From positions 1,117,034 through 1,181,033 of the forward strand of contig NZ_WUTS01000001.1 of the NCBI RefSeq assembly GCF_009901955.1: DNA of 64,000 nt, in the 5' to 3' direction. Source of the DNA: Halomonas icarae. Its GTDB lineage: Bacteria > Pseudomonadota > Gammaproteobacteria > Pseudomonadales > Halomonadaceae. Position 1 is the first letter of the stretch. Each line of letters opens with the position of its first letter. Positions 35,068 through 43,418 of the stretch are shown here, piece after piece. A program made the position numbers and the translations under genes. The notes beneath the pieces were generated by a model. It did not search any database, was not told the DNA's origin, and saw only the letters and a program-made list of their open reading frames with translations.

Positions 35068-35979
35068 CTACTCCTTCAGCTGAGAGAGGAAGTCGGCGGC
35101 CACGTCCGCCGGGGGGCGTCCGTTCACCGCCACTTCGCCATTGAGCCGCTGCAGGGTATCGAGATCCAGCGCCGCGAAGAGCGGTGCCAGCAGATCATCG
35201 ATCTCCGGCCAGGCCTCGAGCACCTCGCTGCGTACCACCGGAGCCGGCTGGTAGATCGGTTGCACCCCCAGGGTATCCTCCAGCACCACCAGGTCCAGCG
35301 TCTTCAAGCCACCATCGGTGCCGTAGGTCATGGCGGCATTCACCCCGCTGGTCTGCTGGGCGGCGGCGCGCATGGTCGAGGCGGTATTGCCCCCGGAGAG
35401 CACCAGCAGCTGGTCGTCAGCGAGCTCGAAGCCATAGGCCTCCTGGAAGGCGGGCAGAGCCTGCTCGGATTCGACGAACTCGGCACTGGCGGCCAGCTTG
35501 AACGTCTCGCCCTCCGCAAGGTAGGTCGCCAGATCCTCCAGGGTGGTCAGGTCGTGGTCGCGTGCCAGCTCGCCCCGCACGCTGATCGCCCAGGTATTGT
35601 TGGCCGCCGCCGGCGCCAGCCATGTCAGGCCATTCTCGGCGTCCCGTTCACGCACCGTCTCATAGGCGGCCTGGGCATCGTGCCAGACGTCACTGCCGGT
35701 CATGTCGAAGAAGAAGGCACCGTTGCCGGTGTACTCGGGATAGAGGTCGATCTCGCCGGCCAGCAGCGCCTCGCGCACGATGCTGGTGGCCCCCAGCTGC
35801 AGCCGCTCCTCCACCTCGACGCCGCCCGCCTCGAGGCGCTGGACGATCAACTCCCCCAGCACCGAGCCTTCGGTATCGATCTTGGATGACACCGTAACCG
35901 GCTCCTGGGCCTGCAGCGGCGTGGCGCCGAGCGAAACCGCGGCGGCGATGGCAGCGAGGGAAAACAGGGGTCGTTGCAT
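35068..35979 (-). CDS. yehZ: Osmoprotectant-binding periplasmic protein (YehZ/OsmF-like)
   Basis: Periplasmic ligand-binding protein of the OpuAC class, 303 residues. The signal peptide ends near LQAQ (about residue 25). OsmF-type features are SKIDTEGSVLGELIVQRLEA, LLAGEIDLYPEYTGNGAFFF and TYGTDGGLKTLDLVVLED. It heads the yehZYXW-type operon. In enteric bacteria such systems have low affinity for glycine betaine and respond to RpoS and osmotic stress; regulation here cannot be read from the 111-bp spacer to the divergent DUF1853 gene. Confidence 0.9.
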   Translation of the reverse strand: MQRPLFSLAAIAAAVSLGATPLQAQEPVTVSSKIDTEGSVLGELIVQRLEAGGVEVEERLQLGATSIVREALLAGEIDLYPEYTGNGAFFFDMTGSDVWHDAQAAYETVRERDAENGLTWLAPAAANNTWAISVRGELARDHDLTTLEDLATYLAEGETFKLAASAEFVESEQALPAFQEAYGFELADDQLLVLSGGNTASTMRAAAQQTSGVNAAMTYGTDGGLKTLDLVVLEDTLGVQPIYQPAPVVRSEVLEAWPEIDDLLAPLFAALDLDTLQRLNGEVAVNGRPPADVAADFLSQLKE

Positions 35980-36090
35980 GACGGAATACCACCTGACGGA
36001 TCATGGATGTACCCTGAGTATAAGAAAACTCGGGAATACCTGCAGCCCATCGCCGCCACCGCACACTGCGCCAAAGAACAGGATACTTGC

Positions 36091-37119
36091 ATGCCCACCG
36101 ACGCACCGCCCCTGCTGGATCACTGCCACCACCCGCTGGTGCGCGACCTGGCGTGGCTGCTGCTGGCCCCCGACCTGATCGCCATGCCCTGGCCCGGACG
36201 CCCGAGCCGGGAGCAGCTGGGCCTGCAGGATGACGACCGTACCGCCGACTGGCTGGATCAGCTGGAGGCCTGGCCCCGAGCACTGGAGAGCCAGGTGGGC
36301 GACGCGCTGCAGGGGCGCATGGGGCTCTACCATGAGCGCCTCTGGCAGTTTCTGCTCGATACGGCACCGGGCACGGAGCTCCTGGCCCACAACCTGCCCA
36401 TCCTCGACGGCAAGCTGACACTCGGCGAGCTCGACCTGCTCTACCGGTGCCATGCCGAGGCGTCGATCACCCATCTCGAGGTGGCCATCAAGTTCTATCT
36501 CGGGCTGGTGGAGAGTCCGGGGGACGAATACGCTCAGGCCCGCTGGATCGGACCCGGTGGCGCTGACAGCCTGGCCGGCAAGCGCGAGCACCTGCATCGC
36601 CACCAGCTGCGGATGACCGAACGGCCCGAGACCCTCGCTGCCATCAAGGCCACACTGGCACAACCTGGCGACCGTGGAGAGGCGCTACCGAGCCTGACCA
36701 GCCGGGTCGCCATGCCCGGCGTGCTCTTCACCCCCTGGCACCACCCCCTGCCACCCCCGAGAGAGGCAACCCAGGATCACCTGCGGGGTCTCTGGCTGCA
36801 CTGGCGCGACTGGCATCGCTTTCGCGACGGCCTGCCACGCGGCACCCGGGGTACCAGGCTTCTCAAGCCGCACTGGCTTGCCCTGCCCCGGCCCGAGCAT
36901 CTTCAGCCGCTTCGCGAACTGGAAGCCCGGCTTGTCGTCTACTTCCGAACGCCTGCCCCGCCATTGCAGATCGCCCTGTGGCACCCCGAGGCCGGCTGGC
37001 GACGCCTGTTTATCGTCGCCGACGACTGGCCGCGCCAGATACCGCTGCCGCCACCGCCTATTGCACCACGGCCTTCGCTGAGCGGCATGTCGGAGGCTCC
37101 CCAAGGGTATCCACAGTGA
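36091..37119 (+). CDS. DUF1853 family protein
   Basis: A 342-residue soluble protein of the uncharacterised DUF1853 family, recognised by the N-terminal HCHHPLVRDLAWLLLAPDL, the LGLYHERLWQFLL-like helix and the central THLEVAIKFYLGL with the WIGPGGADSLAGKREHL segment. The E-V-A-I-K-F-Y-L stretch recalls the PD-(D/E)xK nuclease-like E-x-K pattern, which is speculation. ATG 36091 is preferred; the frame extends upstream without support. It stands alone between the osmoprotectant operon and hipBA. Function unknown. Confidence 0.8.
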   Translation: MPTDAPPLLDHCHHPLVRDLAWLLLAPDLIAMPWPGRPSREQLGLQDDDRTADWLDQLEAWPRALESQVGDALQGRMGLYHERLWQFLLDTAPGTELLAHNLPILDGKLTLGELDLLYRCHAEASITHLEVAIKFYLGLVESPGDEYAQARWIGPGGADSLAGKREHLHRHQLRMTERPETLAAIKATLAQPGDRGEALPSLTSRVAMPGVLFTPWHHPLPPPREATQDHLRGLWLHWRDWHRFRDGLPRGTRGTRLLKPHWLALPRPEHLQPLRELEARLVVYFRTPAPPLQIALWHPEAGWRRLFIVADDWPRQIPLPPPPIAPRPSLSGMSEAPQGYPQ

Positions 37120-37123
37120 GCCC

Positions 37124-37196
37124 TATCCCTAAAGGCGGATAATGTGCAAAAATCCCCTATAGAGGATATACTCCATATTATCCGCTTAAAGGGATA
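37124..37196 (+). promoter_or_regulatory. Three HipB-type operators upstream of hipBA
   Basis: Matches to the E. coli HipB operator pattern TATCC-N8-GGATA lie at 37124-37141 (perfect), 37151-37168 (one mismatch, AATCC) and 37179-37196 (perfect). Start-to-start spacings are 27 and 28 bp. The last operator reaches to 3 bases before the hipB ATG and contains its only purine-rich ribosome binding sequence, so bound HipB should block both promoter and translation initiation region DNA. Confidence 0.85.
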
Positions 37197-37199
37197 AAA

Positions 37200-37460
37200 A
37201 TGAAGATCACCTCCCCGGGCATGCTTTCGCATGCCCTGAAGAACGCGAGGCGAGAGCGTCATCTGACACAACACGCCACCGCTGAGCTGGCCGGGATCAA
37301 GCAGGCAACCGTATCCGGGTTCGAGAACCACCCAGAGCGAAGCCAGATCGAGACTCTCTTCAAGCTACTGTCGGCGCTGGAGCTTGAGTTGTACGTTGGC
37401 GAACGCGACCCGGCCGGTGGCATCACGGGGGGTGACGAGGGCTGGGATCAGGAGTGGTAG
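37200..37460 (+). CDS. hipB: HipB antitoxin, HTH-type repressor
   Basis: An 86-residue XRE-family DNA-binding protein: LKNARRERHLTQHATAELAG followed by recognition helix KQATVSGFENHPERSQIETLF, closely the HipB pattern. It neutralises HipA and represses the operon through the operators upstream. The C-terminal tail DEGWDQEW ends in a Trp-containing acidic stretch; in E. coli HipB a C-terminal Trp contacts HipA. It overlaps hipA by 7 bases. Confidence 0.9.
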   Translation: MKITSPGMLSHALKNARRERHLTQHATAELAGIKQATVSGFENHPERSQIETLFKLLSALELELYVGERDPAGGITGGDEGWDQEW

Positions 37461-38767
37461 ACTTGACGAGTCTGACCGTCGCGATGAATGGGATCGAAGT
37501 CGGGACCCTGAGCCTGGCCCGCTCTGGCGCCATGACTTTTCGATACCGGCCGGAGTGGCTCAAGCGCCCCGGCGCCCGGGCCATCTCTTTGTCGCTGCCA
37601 CTCACCATGGCAGCGTATCGGGGTAAGGCCGTCTACAACTTCTTCGACAACCTCCTCCCGGACTCGGAGGCAATACGCGCTCGCCTGCAGGCACGATTTC
37701 AGGCCCCTACCCGACACCCGTTCGACCTGCTTGCCAGCATCGGCCGCGACTGTGTCGGCGCGATCCAGCTCTACCCACACGACATGACGATGCCTGATGT
37801 GCGGCGCGTGGTCGCCGAGCCGCTGGATGAGCGCGCCATCGAGGCCCTGCTGGTGGGCTACCAGGACACGCCGCTGGGAATGGGTCGGAATCAGGACTTC
37901 CGCATCTCACTGGCGGGAGCCCAGGAAAAGACAGCCTTGCTCTGGTACCAGGGAGCATGGCAGCGCCCTGCAGGCAGTACGCCGACCAGCCATATCTTCA
38001 AGCTGCCGATCGGCTTTCTGGAGCACAGCAATATCGATCTGCGCCGGAGTGGCGAAAACGAGTGGCTGTGCCTTCAACTGCTGAAAGCCTTTGGAGTGCC
38101 CGTGGCAGAGGCCGAGCTTGCGCGATTCGGCGCACAACAGGTACTCGTGGTCGAGCGGTTTGATCGGCGCTGGGCAGAAGATGGCTCATGGCTCATGCGT
38201 CTCCCTCAGGAAGATTTCTGCCAAGCGCTGGGCGTGGCCCCAGCACTGAAGTATGAAAGCGATGGTGGTCCCGGCATCCATGCCGCCCTGCGGCTGTTGC
38301 GCGGCTCCCAGCAGGCAAGACTGGACCAGGATCTCTTCTTCAAGGCCCAGTTACTCTTCTGGCTATTGGCCGCTATCGACGGCCATGCCAAGAACTTCAG
38401 CCTCTTCCTCGAGCCGGGCAGCGCTTACCGGATGACGCCGTTATATGATGTCATATCAGCCTACCCTCTCATGCGCCAGGGCAGCATGGCACCCGAGAGA
38501 GCCAAGATGGCAATGGCAGTGAAGGGCAAGAACCGACATTACCGCTGGGCAAGGATGGAGCCGAGGCATTTTGTCCATACCGCAGATCAGGCTGGATTCT
38601 CGATTGAGCGAGTCACCGCCATGATCCAGGAGATTGCCGAGCGGGCTGATACGATCGTCGCTGATGTCGACGGCCGCCTGCCTGCCGACTTTCCCGCGGC
38701 CACCAGCGAACCAGTTTTCGAAGGTATTCTCCAGCAAACGGCAAGGCTGAAGGCTTTTCTCGCATGA
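37454..38767 (+). CDS. hipA: HipA toxin, Ser/Thr kinase
   Basis: Kinase toxin that in E. coli phosphorylates glutamyl-tRNA synthetase and causes persistence. All key positions match E. coli HipA almost number for number: S152 in ISLAGAQEKTALL (P-loop autophosphorylation serine, S150 in E. coli), D309 in DGHAKNF with N314, and D332 in YDVISAYP. The 437-residue length is normal and no lesion is seen, so the toxin is probably active. The start is GTG 37454, overlapping hipB; a TTG at 37463 with AGGAG eight bases upstream is an alternative. Confidence 0.9.
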   Translation: MVDLTSLTVAMNGIEVGTLSLARSGAMTFRYRPEWLKRPGARAISLSLPLTMAAYRGKAVYNFFDNLLPDSEAIRARLQARFQAPTRHPFDLLASIGRDCVGAIQLYPHDMTMPDVRRVVAEPLDERAIEALLVGYQDTPLGMGRNQDFRISLAGAQEKTALLWYQGAWQRPAGSTPTSHIFKLPIGFLEHSNIDLRRSGENEWLCLQLLKAFGVPVAEAELARFGAQQVLVVERFDRRWAEDGSWLMRLPQEDFCQALGVAPALKYESDGGPGIHAALRLLRGSQQARLDQDLFFKAQLLFWLLAAIDGHAKNFSLFLEPGSAYRMTPLYDVISAYPLMRQGSMAPERAKMAMAVKGKNRHYRWARMEPRHFVHTADQAGFSIERVTAMIQEIAERADTIVADVDGRLPADFPAATSEPVFEGILQQTARLKAFLA

Positions 38768-38783
38768 GCGAGATCGCATGTCT

Positions 38784-38823
38784 GCTCCCCGCCCCAAGGG
38801 CTGAGGCACCAGAGGCGGGGAGC
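38784..38823. terminator. Hairpin between hipA and the cytochrome c pseudogene
   Basis: Ten-bp arms GCTCCCCGCC (38784-38793) and GGCGGGGAGC (38814-38823) around a 20-base loop, between two converging genes. No U-run on either strand; possible bidirectional terminator. Confidence 0.5.
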
Positions 38824-38897
38824 GACGTCAACAGCTGTCTATGAGATTTCGCGCCCAAGGAACTGCCGGTCTCGGCTAACACCCTGGGTGGGCAGTG

Positions 38898-39218
38898 TCA
38901 GAGCGAGCTGTAATAGGCCGCCAGGTCGGCGATATCCTGATCGCTCAGGTTGGCCGCCTCGGGCGTCATCACCGCGGCCATGCCACCGGCACGCTGCCCC
39001 TCGCGATAGGCCTAGAGGGCGCTCTCCAGATAGGTGGCGGACTACCCCGCCAGGTTGCCGGCGGTCCCCTGGCCCTCGGCATCATGGCAGGCCACGCAGC
39101 TGGCGATCTTCTCGCTCCCGGCCTGGGCGTCGCCGGCGACGCTGGCCGAGCCGGAGAACGCCGCCACGGACAACAGCAGCACCGCTGCCGAGCCTTTAAC
39201 GCGCAATTTGATCATCAT
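38898..39218 (-). pseudogene. Class I cytochrome c gene with two in-frame amber codons
   Basis: Reading from ATG 39218, the frame gives a signal peptide (AAVLLLSVAAFSGSASVAG), a haem-binding CVACH motif, then TAG at 39044-39042, nine further sense codons, TAG at 39014-39012, and a final segment with the axial Met in [14 protein letters not shown] and [12 protein letters not shown] before a proper TGA at 38900-38898. Everything around the two stops is well conserved c4/c5-type sequence, and both stops fall where family members commonly have Gln (LAGQ-SATYLE, ALQ-AYREG), so each is one CAG-to-TAG change. GAGGAGAGG is present upstream. It is divergent from the molybdoenzyme operon, where such a cytochrome would be the natural electron partner. 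Either a young pseudogene or an amber-readthrough gene. Confidence 0.85.
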
Positions 39219-39637
39219 CCTCTCCTCATCATCTGACCGGGTCATGGCAAGGTTCGCCACAAGGCCACTGTTTAACGTCAGGGCTCCTTGTATACAAGAC
39301 GTCCTCCCCCCTCATCGCATTGCTTTATTGATGCACATCAACCCTACCTCAGATCACGCTGTGCCAAGGCAGTTTTGCGCTAGCCCAGCGGTATACGACG
39401 CCTATAATCCGAGGCGACCTGATTAGCCAAGGTGGCCGATAACACCAGCCATTTTCCCTGACAGACCGCACTCCTCCTGGCACGACATTCGATCCTGCTC
39501 CGGTGTAACGCGGTACCCGACCACCCGGCTTGCCAGACATCAGTTGTTGATCAGTCAACGTTAATAAATGCCGTGCTACGTGCTTCATCGCTGCTGCGGT
39601 TCCACGGCCGGCGATGGCCCTTGATGAGGAGAGAACC
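39219..39637. promoter_or_regulatory. Divergent control region of the molybdoenzyme operon
   Basis: A 419-bp gene-free stretch between the cytochrome c pseudogene and the molybdoenzyme operon. It contains an FNR/ANR-type box, a perfect TATAAT at 39403-39408 facing the operon, and an imperfect dyad GTTGA-TCAG-TCAAC at about 39546-39559. The leader from the likely start site near 39415 to the operon ATG would be about 220 bases. Confidence 0.65.
39328..39341. promoter_or_regulatory. FNR/ANR box
   Basis: TTGAT-GCAC-ATCAA is a perfect match to the FNR/ANR consensus TTGAT-N4-ATCAA. Its centre is about 80 bases upstream of the start site predicted from TATAAT at 39403-39408, close to one of the helical positions used by FNR-class activators. 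There is no good -35 hexamer, consistent with activation. Confidence 0.7.
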
Positions 39638-42409
39638 ATGGGGATGTGGAAGCTTAAGCGTCGCGATTTCCTGAAGGGGCTGGGGCTGACCGGCACCGGC
39701 GCCCTGCTCAGCGGCAACGTCTGGGCACTCAACCGCCTGGAGCCGATCGGTGACACCCTGGCCAGCGAGTATCCCTACCGCGGCTGGGAAGATCTCTACC
39801 GCAACGAGTGGGCCTGGGATCATGTCGGTCATGCCGCCCACTGCATCAACTGCATGGGTAACTGTGGCTGGGACGTCTACGTGAAGGATGGCATCGTCAT
39901 TCGCGAGGAGCAGATCGCCAAGTACCCGCAGGTGAACCCGAACGTACCCGACGCCAATCCCCGGGGCTGCCAGAAGGGCGCCATACACTCCACCGCCATG
40001 TATGAGGCCGACCGCCTGCGCTATCCGCTCAAGCGCGCCGGCGAGCGCGGCGAAGGCAAGTGGCAGCGAATCTCCTGGGATCAGGCCACCGAGGAGATCG
40101 CCGACAAGGTCATCGATATCTTCGAGAAGTACGGTCCCGGCAAGCTCAAGACCCACCAGGGCTCGGGCAACCAGACCATGGTGCGCCAGTCGGCCCCCAA
40201 CCGCTTCGCCTCGCTGGTGGGCGGCATCCAGCTCGACGGCTTCACCGTGGTCGGCGATCTCAACACCGGCGCCCATCTGGCCTATGGCAACCCGCTGGAG
40301 AGCTTCACCTCCGACGCCTGGTTCGATGCCGACTACATACTGCTCGGCATGATCAACCCCAACGCCACCCGGATCCCTGATGCCCACTACATCTGGGAGG
40401 CCAAGTACAACGGCGCACGCATCACCAGCACCGCGCCGGACTACAACCCCAGCTCCATCCATACCGACCTGTGGATGCCCATCAAACAGGGCTCCGATCC
40501 GTTCCTGGCGATGTCGTTCGTCAACGTGATCATCGAGGAGCGGCTGTTCAAGCCCGCCTTCATGAAGGAGCAGACCGACCTGCCGATGCTCGTGCGCCTC
40601 GACAACGGCAAGCTGCTGCGCGAGGCGGACCTGGTGGAGGGCGGCTCCGACGAGGTCTTCTACCACTGGGACCTGAAGAGCGGGCAGGCGGTGCGCGCCA
40701 AGGGCTCGATGGGCGACGACGACAAGACCCTCAGGCTCGGCGACGTCGACCCGGCGCTGGAGGGCGAGTTCGAGGTCGAGGGCATCAAGGTCACCACGGT
40801 CTTCGAGCAGGTCAAGCAGGAGGCGGCCAAGTACTCTCCCGAGACCACCTTCGAGCACACCAACATCCACCCGGACGTGGTGCGCCAGGAAGCGCGGCAC
40901 CTGGCCGCCGCCCGCAAGGCGATCGTGATGCTCGGTTATATCACCTCGAGCTACTCCAACTGCCTCTACATTGGCTGGGGCTACGCCCTGGCGCTGGCGC
41001 TGACCGGCCACGGCGGCCGCACCGGCGGGCTCGACACCTCCTGGGTGGTGTGGAACCACCCGAAGTGGACCGAGCTTGCCACCTTCGACGGCAAGAAGTC
41101 GGCCCGCTACGAGCCGGGCGGCCTCGGCGAGGTGCTGCGCGGCGGCATGATGGACGGCATCCGCCGCCACTTCGACAACGAGAAGCTCAAGGCGCGCACC
41201 GGCTTCAATGTCGACGAGATGGAAGCCATGATGCAGGAGTCCATCGACGAGGGCTGGATGCCCTACTACGGCGAGATCAAGGGCATGATCTCCATCGCCG
41301 ACAACACCTTCCGCCGCAACAAGATCGCCGAGACCTATCGCGAGGAGCACCTGCGCCAGGCCAGCGAGCTCTACGTCAACATCAACGTGCGCATGGACTC
41401 CACCGCCGAGTGGGCCGACTACGTGTTGCCCGCGGCCAGCCACTACGAAGCCTGGGACCTGCGCACCCAGGGCTACCACCGCTTCTGCAACGTCTTCACC
41501 CAGTCGGTACCGCCGGTGGGCGAGTGCAAGCCCGACTGGGACATCATGGCGCTGCTGACCAAGAAGATTCAGGAACGCGCCGTCGCCCGGGGCATCGGTC
41601 CGATCCAGGACGGCGAGGTGACCCGCGACCTGCACACCATCCACGACGACTTCACCCGCAACGGCGAGCTCAACACCGATTACGACGTCTTCCGCTACAT
41701 CGTCGAGAACTCGCCGGAGTTCGGCGGCGTGAGCGTGGAGGAGGCCACCGAACGCGGCTTCATCGTGATGAACGAGCAGGCCGGCCTGAACCAGCCGCTT
41801 CAGAAGGATCAGCCCTACAACCCCTTCACCGCCCAGACCGACGGCAAGCAGCCCTACGAGACCCTCACCGGGCGAATCACCTTCTACTGCGACCATCCAC
41901 GTTTCGTGAAGCTGAAGTCCACGGTGCCCACGGCGCGGCTCTACGCCGGCCCCGAGGCCTCGAACTATCCGCTGCACTTCTACTCGCCCCACGCGCGCTG
42001 GGGGATTCACTCCAACTGGCGCAGCAACAAGTATCTGCTGCGGCTGCAGCGCGGCGAGCCGAACATCTACATCAATCCGAAGCTTGCGGCGGAGCGCGGC
42101 ATCCAGGACGGCGACCGGGTCAAGCTGTTCAATGCCAACGGCGAATTCTTCGCCCAGGCCAAGTTCTACCCCAGCATTCCGGCCGACTCGATCATGATGG
42201 AACACGGCTGGGAGCCGCATCAGTACATCCATCGCAAGCCGATGAACAACTCACATGCCACCCTGCTGCAGCCGCTGGAGCTGGTGGGAGGCTGGGGCCA
42301 CCTCCAGTTCATCTATGCCAAGTGGAACGCCAACCAGGTGATTCACGAGAGCAGCTACGACATCGCGCTGGCCACAGCCGACGAAATCGCCGATCCGCGG
42401 GCCGTTTAA
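39638..42409 (+). CDS. Type II DMSO-reductase-family molybdoenzyme, catalytic subunit (DdhA/SerA/ClrA-like)
   Basis: A 923-residue periplasmic oxidoreductase binding bis-MGD molybdenum. The N-terminus has a twin-arginine signal (R8-R9 in KRRDFLKG) for Tat export. The FS0 iron-sulfur ligands H68, C72, C76 and C111 follow the H-x3-C-x3-C...C pattern of the NarG/type II clade. D207 in VVGDLNTG aligns with the Asp molybdenum ligand of NarG and EbdA. Overall sequence (for example EDLYRNEWAWD, YPLKRAGERGEGKW, RIPDAHYIWEAKYNGAR) is closest in style to chlorate, selenate and dimethylsulfide enzymes. ATG 39638 follows GAGGAGAG. First gene of an A-B-D-C operon. The substrate cannot be told from sequence. 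Confidence 0.88.
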   Translation: MGMWKLKRRDFLKGLGLTGTGALLSGNVWALNRLEPIGDTLASEYPYRGWEDLYRNEWAWDHVGHAAHCINCMGNCGWDVYVKDGIVIREEQIAKYPQVNPNVPDANPRGCQKGAIHSTAMYEADRLRYPLKRAGERGEGKWQRISWDQATEEIADKVIDIFEKYGPGKLKTHQGSGNQTMVRQSAPNRFASLVGGIQLDGFTVVGDLNTGAHLAYGNPLESFTSDAWFDADYILLGMINPNATRIPDAHYIWEAKYNGARITSTAPDYNPSSIHTDLWMPIKQGSDPFLAMSFVNVIIEERLFKPAFMKEQTDLPMLVRLDNGKLLREADLVEGGSDEVFYHWDLKSGQAVRAKGSMGDDDKTLRLGDVDPALEGEFEVEGIKVTTVFEQVKQEAAKYSPETTFEHTNIHPDVVRQEARHLAAARKAIVMLGYITSSYSNCLYIGWGYALALALTGHGGRTGGLDTSWVVWNHPKWTELATFDGKKSARYEPGGLGEVLRGGMMDGIRRHFDNEKLKARTGFNVDEMEAMMQESIDEGWMPYYGEIKGMISIADNTFRRNKIAETYREEHLRQASELYVNINVRMDSTAEWADYVLPAASHYEAWDLRTQGYHRFCNVFTQSVPPVGECKPDWDIMALLTKKIQERAVARGIGPIQDGEVTRDLHTIHDDFTRNGELNTDYDVFRYIVENSPEFGGVSVEEATERGFIVMNEQAGLNQPLQKDQPYNPFTAQTDGKQPYETLTGRITFYCDHPRFVKLKSTVPTARLYAGPEASNYPLHFYSPHARWGIHSNWRSNKYLLRLQRGEPNIYINPKLAAERGIQDGDRVKLFNANGEFFAQAKFYPSIPADSIMMEHGWEPHQYIHRKPMNNSHATLLQPLELVGGWGHLQFIYAKWNANQVIHESSYDIALATADEIADPRAV

Positions 42410-42421
42410 GAGGAGATTGCC

Positions 42422-43402
42422 ATGGCTGTCAAACGCCAACTCAGCATGGTGCTGGATCTGAACAAGTGCATCGGCTGCCAGACCTGCACCGCGGCCTGCA
42501 AGCTGATGTGGACCAACCGCAACGGCCGCGAGTTCATGTACTGGAACAACGTCGAGACCCAGCCCGGGCTGGGCTATCCGCGCGACTACCAGAACATGGG
42601 CGGTGGCTTCGACGCCGACGGCGCCCTGCGCCTGGGGCGCCAGCCCAGTCAGGAGGACTACGGCATCCCGTGGGAGTACAACTACGAGGAGGCGCTGATG
42701 ACCGGTACCGACCCGTGGCTGCGCCCCCACGTCAAGCCCACCTGGGGCGCCAACTGGGACGAGGACCAGGGCGAGGGCGACTACCCCAACAGCTACTACT
42801 TCTACCTGCCCAGGCTCTGCAACCACTGCGCCAACCCCGGCTGCCTGGCGGCCTGCACCCGCAACGCCATCTACAAGCGCCAGGAAGACGGCATCGTGCT
42901 GGTCGACCAGGAGCGCTGTCGGGGCTATCGCTACTGCGTCAACGCCTGTCCCTACAAGAAGGTCTACTTCAACGAGCAGATCTCCAAGTCCGAGAAGTGC
43001 ATCTTCTGCTATCCGCGCATCGAGAAGGGGCTGGCCACCGCCTGCGCCCGCCAGTGCGTCGGACGCATCCGCTGGATCGGCTACCGTGACGACGAGGAGG
43101 GCCCGATCCATCAGCTGGTCGAGAAGCACAAGGTGGCGCTGCCGCTGCACGCCGAGTGGGGTACCCAGCCCAACGTCTTCTACGTGCCGCCGCTGTCGCC
43201 CTCCAAGTACGCCGCCGACGGCCGGGAGCTGGACGAGCCGCGCATCCCGCTGGCGTATCTGGAGAGTCTGTTCGGGCCGCGGGTGGGCGAGGTGCTCGAC
43301 ACCCTGCAGGCCGAGCGCCAGGCCAAGGCCGAGGGGCGCGAGAGCGAGCTGATGGACCTGCTGATCGGCTATAACCACGCCGAAATGTTCAAGCTCAGCT
43401 AA
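42422..43402 (+). CDS. Type II molybdoenzyme iron-sulfur (beta) subunit
   Basis: A 326-residue electron-transfer subunit with four Fe-S clusters. Cysteine groups: C16-C19-C22-C26, C133-C136-C141-C145, C166-x2-Y169-x2-C172-x3-C176, and C193-C196-C208-C212. The third group lacks its second cysteine (Tyr169); NarH and EbdB have a non-Cys residue here and carry a [3Fe-4S] cluster, so the same is expected. It lacks a signal and should be exported with the Tat-bearing catalytic subunit. AGGAGA precedes its ATG, 12 bp after the catalytic gene. Confidence 0.9.
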   Translation: MAVKRQLSMVLDLNKCIGCQTCTAACKLMWTNRNGREFMYWNNVETQPGLGYPRDYQNMGGGFDADGALRLGRQPSQEDYGIPWEYNYEEALMTGTDPWLRPHVKPTWGANWDEDQGEGDYPNSYYFYLPRLCNHCANPGCLAACTRNAIYKRQEDGIVLVDQERCRGYRYCVNACPYKKVYFNEQISKSEKCIFCYPRIEKGLATACARQCVGRIRWIGYRDDEEGPIHQLVEKHKVALPLHAEWGTQPNVFYVPPLSPSKYAADGRELDEPRIPLAYLESLFGPRVGEVLDTLQAERQAKAEGRESELMDLLIGYNHAEMFKLS

Positions 43403-43418
43403 GGCCGGGAGAGACGCC

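Noticed and set aside
38898..39218. Reassignment of TAG as a sense codon in this genome
   Set aside because: TAG is the normal stop of yejF, fmdB, dctQ, dctM and hipB in the same window, so global recoding is not tenable; only local readthrough remains possible.
39547..39558. TTGA-TCAG-TCAA as a second FNR box
   Set aside because: The half-sites are two bases too close for the TTGAT-N4-ATCAA spacing; the match at 39328-39341 is far better.
39551..42232. An 893-codon antisense open frame opposite the molybdoenzyme gene
   Set aside because: Antisense frames lacking stops are common opposite GC-rich genes; the sequence has Val/Leu/Gly/His-rich antisense composition and no domain pattern.
40471..43089. 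An 872-codon open frame on the plus strand running through the molybdoenzyme and Fe-S genes in another frame
   Set aside because: Its translation is low-complexity Arg/Gly/Pro/Ala-rich, typical of a shifted frame in GC-rich coding DNA, and it lies across two well-supported genes.
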